Assembly (NCBI GenBank): GCA_025056175.1
Contig: JANWWK010000064.1
Span: 1 to 64,000 of the forward strand
Length of the DNA: 64,000 nt
Direction of reading: 5' to 3'
Source: Anaerolineales bacterium
GTDB taxonomy: Bacteria; Chloroflexota; Anaerolineae; Anaerolineales; Villigracilaceae
Shown: positions 63,170-64,000 of the stretch, in pieces
Layout of the letters: each line of letters opens with the position of its first letter
How positions within the stretch are numbered: the first letter of the stretch is position 1
The notes under the pieces: model-generated
The model's database searches: none
Told to the model about the DNA's origin: nothing
The model's input: only the letters and a program-made list of their open reading frames with translations
Translations under genes and position numbers: made by a program

Positions 63170-64000
63170 ATGCCCACTCTTTACCTGACCCCCGCATCCA
63201 TCAGTTACCTGAACCAGTTCCTTCTGTCGCTGTCCATCACGGTCTATCTGATATGGCGGTTCGCGGTCAGGCCAAACACCCGCGCTTCCACCGCCGACCG
63301 CTTTCTCGTCCTTTTTTTCATCACGACCACGTTGTTCTCGCTGGCGCTGTTTCTGGAAGTCTCTTTCCTGCCCACAGCGCGATTGATTGTGGTGTACCTG
63401 CTGAACAGCCTGCTGGCGCTGCTGCTGGTATTTCTGATTCAATTCGCCTACAGTTTTCCTGAGCCTGTTCCGCAACAGAAAATCGAACGCTGGCTTGCGT
63501 TACTGGTCAGCCTGGCCTATCTGGGTTGGGAATTGAAGATTGCGATCGAACGCTTTTTGCTGCTGAGCCAGGCAGAAGTGATTTTTCGCCCTCCCAACCT
63601 GGATTACTGGCCGGTTGCGCTTTTCGGATGGGTGGTGTTCGTGTTTGCGCGCGGCACCGTCAAACACTGGCACAACGTGGCTGCGCGCCGCTTTGCGCTC
63701 ATTTTTCTGATGCCGGTCATCTTGATGCTCTTGACGATTGGCCGCTCTTATGACTACATTTCCACGCCGTTTTATCACATCTCCGTCTCGGTTGGAATTC
63801 TGCTGTGTATTTTCCTGTTCGCATTGAATTACCTGGTCTCTCAGCCGGAATCCACTTCATTGTTGGCCAAATTCTCTGGCACCGTGCTGACCGCCACGCT
63901 ATCGCTCTTTGGCGTAATTGCCTGGCTGGTAACACCGGCCTACGCGGCGCAATATCGGCCTGCGCTGATAGATAACCGCACCATCCGCTTCACGCCCAAC
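63170..64000 (+). CDS. Multi-pass membrane protein, partial (7TM sensor-like N-terminus)
   Basis: An ATG directly after the nucleoside hydrolase stop opens a frame of 277 codons with no stop up to the window edge. It has about seven hydrophobic segments (for example FLLSLSITVYLIWRF, FFITTTLFSLALFL, LLNSLLALLLVFLIQF, HISVSVGILLCIFLFAL, TATLSLFGVIAWLV) joined by short loops, then a soluble part begins near DNRTIRFTPN. The layout fits the 7TM input region seen in front of kinase, cyclase or ATPase modules in this phylum. The output domain is outside the window. Confidence 0.7.
   Translation, partial: MPTLYLTPASISYLNQFLLSLSITVYLIWRFAVRPNTRASTADRFLVLFFITTTLFSLALFLEVSFLPTARLIVVYLLNSLLALLLVFLIQFAYSFPEPVPQQKIERWLALLVSLAYLGWELKIAIERFLLLSQAEVIFRPPNLDYWPVALFGWVVFVFARGTVKHWHNVAARRFALIFLMPVILMLLTIGRSYDYISTPFYHISVSVGILLCIFLFALNYLVSQPESTSLLAKFSGTVLTATLSLFGVIAWLVTPAYAAQYRPALIDNRTIRFTPN

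Overview
The window reads as chromosomal DNA from a member of the Chloroflexota, most likely class Anaerolineae. This is inferred from gene content and style: secreted proteins with long Thr/Pro-rich linkers, a polyphosphate glucokinase, a ChvE/GguAB-type sugar transporter next to an arabinose operon, 7TM and CHASE2 signalling proteins, and a moderately GC-rich, tightly packed layout with many ATGA stop/start overlaps. No phage, transposase or CRISPR array is visible. One tRNA gene, tRNA-Leu(CAA), is present. Both window edges cut genes.

Layout. 1-447 is a partial coiled-coil protein with tandem repeats. 0.6-3.1 kb holds rpsF-ssb-rpsR and a parvulin-type foldase (minus strand). 3.2-7.7 kb holds ppgK, tRNA-Leu, a YchF-like GTPase, rarA and a glycosyltransferase. 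7.8-16.9 kb is a pentose module: chvE-gguA-gguB and a LacI-family regulator on the minus strand, and araB-like/araD/araA on the plus strand. Matching operators sit at both promoters. 17-21.8 kb holds a single-domain response regulator, thpR, rsfS, sbcC and a lipoprotein.

21.9-27.6 kb is the most unusual part. A five-gene minus-strand operon encodes a small zinc-ribbon membrane protein, a DUF2207-like membrane protein ending in a Cys-Ala repeat tail (seven Cys in 14 residues), a PqqD-fused radical SAM/SPASM enzyme, a membrane protein resembling the RMD1/YagE family, and a second PqqD-radical SAM paralogue that has lost every cluster-binding cysteine. It looks like a peptide-modification system whose substrate is the tail of a membrane protein.

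27.8-32.8 kb holds housekeeping genes: metG with an attenuator-like leader, tatC, tatA/B, nusB, an Asp23-family gene and fabG. 32.8-35.1 kb has two membrane proteins. 35.1-46.2 kb is a surface-glycan cluster: phosphatase, glycosyltransferases, rfbB, rffA-type aminotransferase, WbqC, an SMR-like protein and a methyltransferase. 46.2-54.3 kb is a YbhGFSR-like ABC exporter with its TetR repressor, interrupted by a CHASE2 adenylate cyclase and a FecR-domain lipoprotein; heptanucleotide repeats flank its genes and a palindromic element sits in frame in one ATPase. 54.4-55.7 kb is an MFS transporter. 56.0-60.9 kb is a BMP/PnrA-type nucleoside ABC importer, followed by a Tat-exported L,D-transpeptidase, a nucleoside hydrolase and the start of a multi-pass sensor protein cut by the window end.
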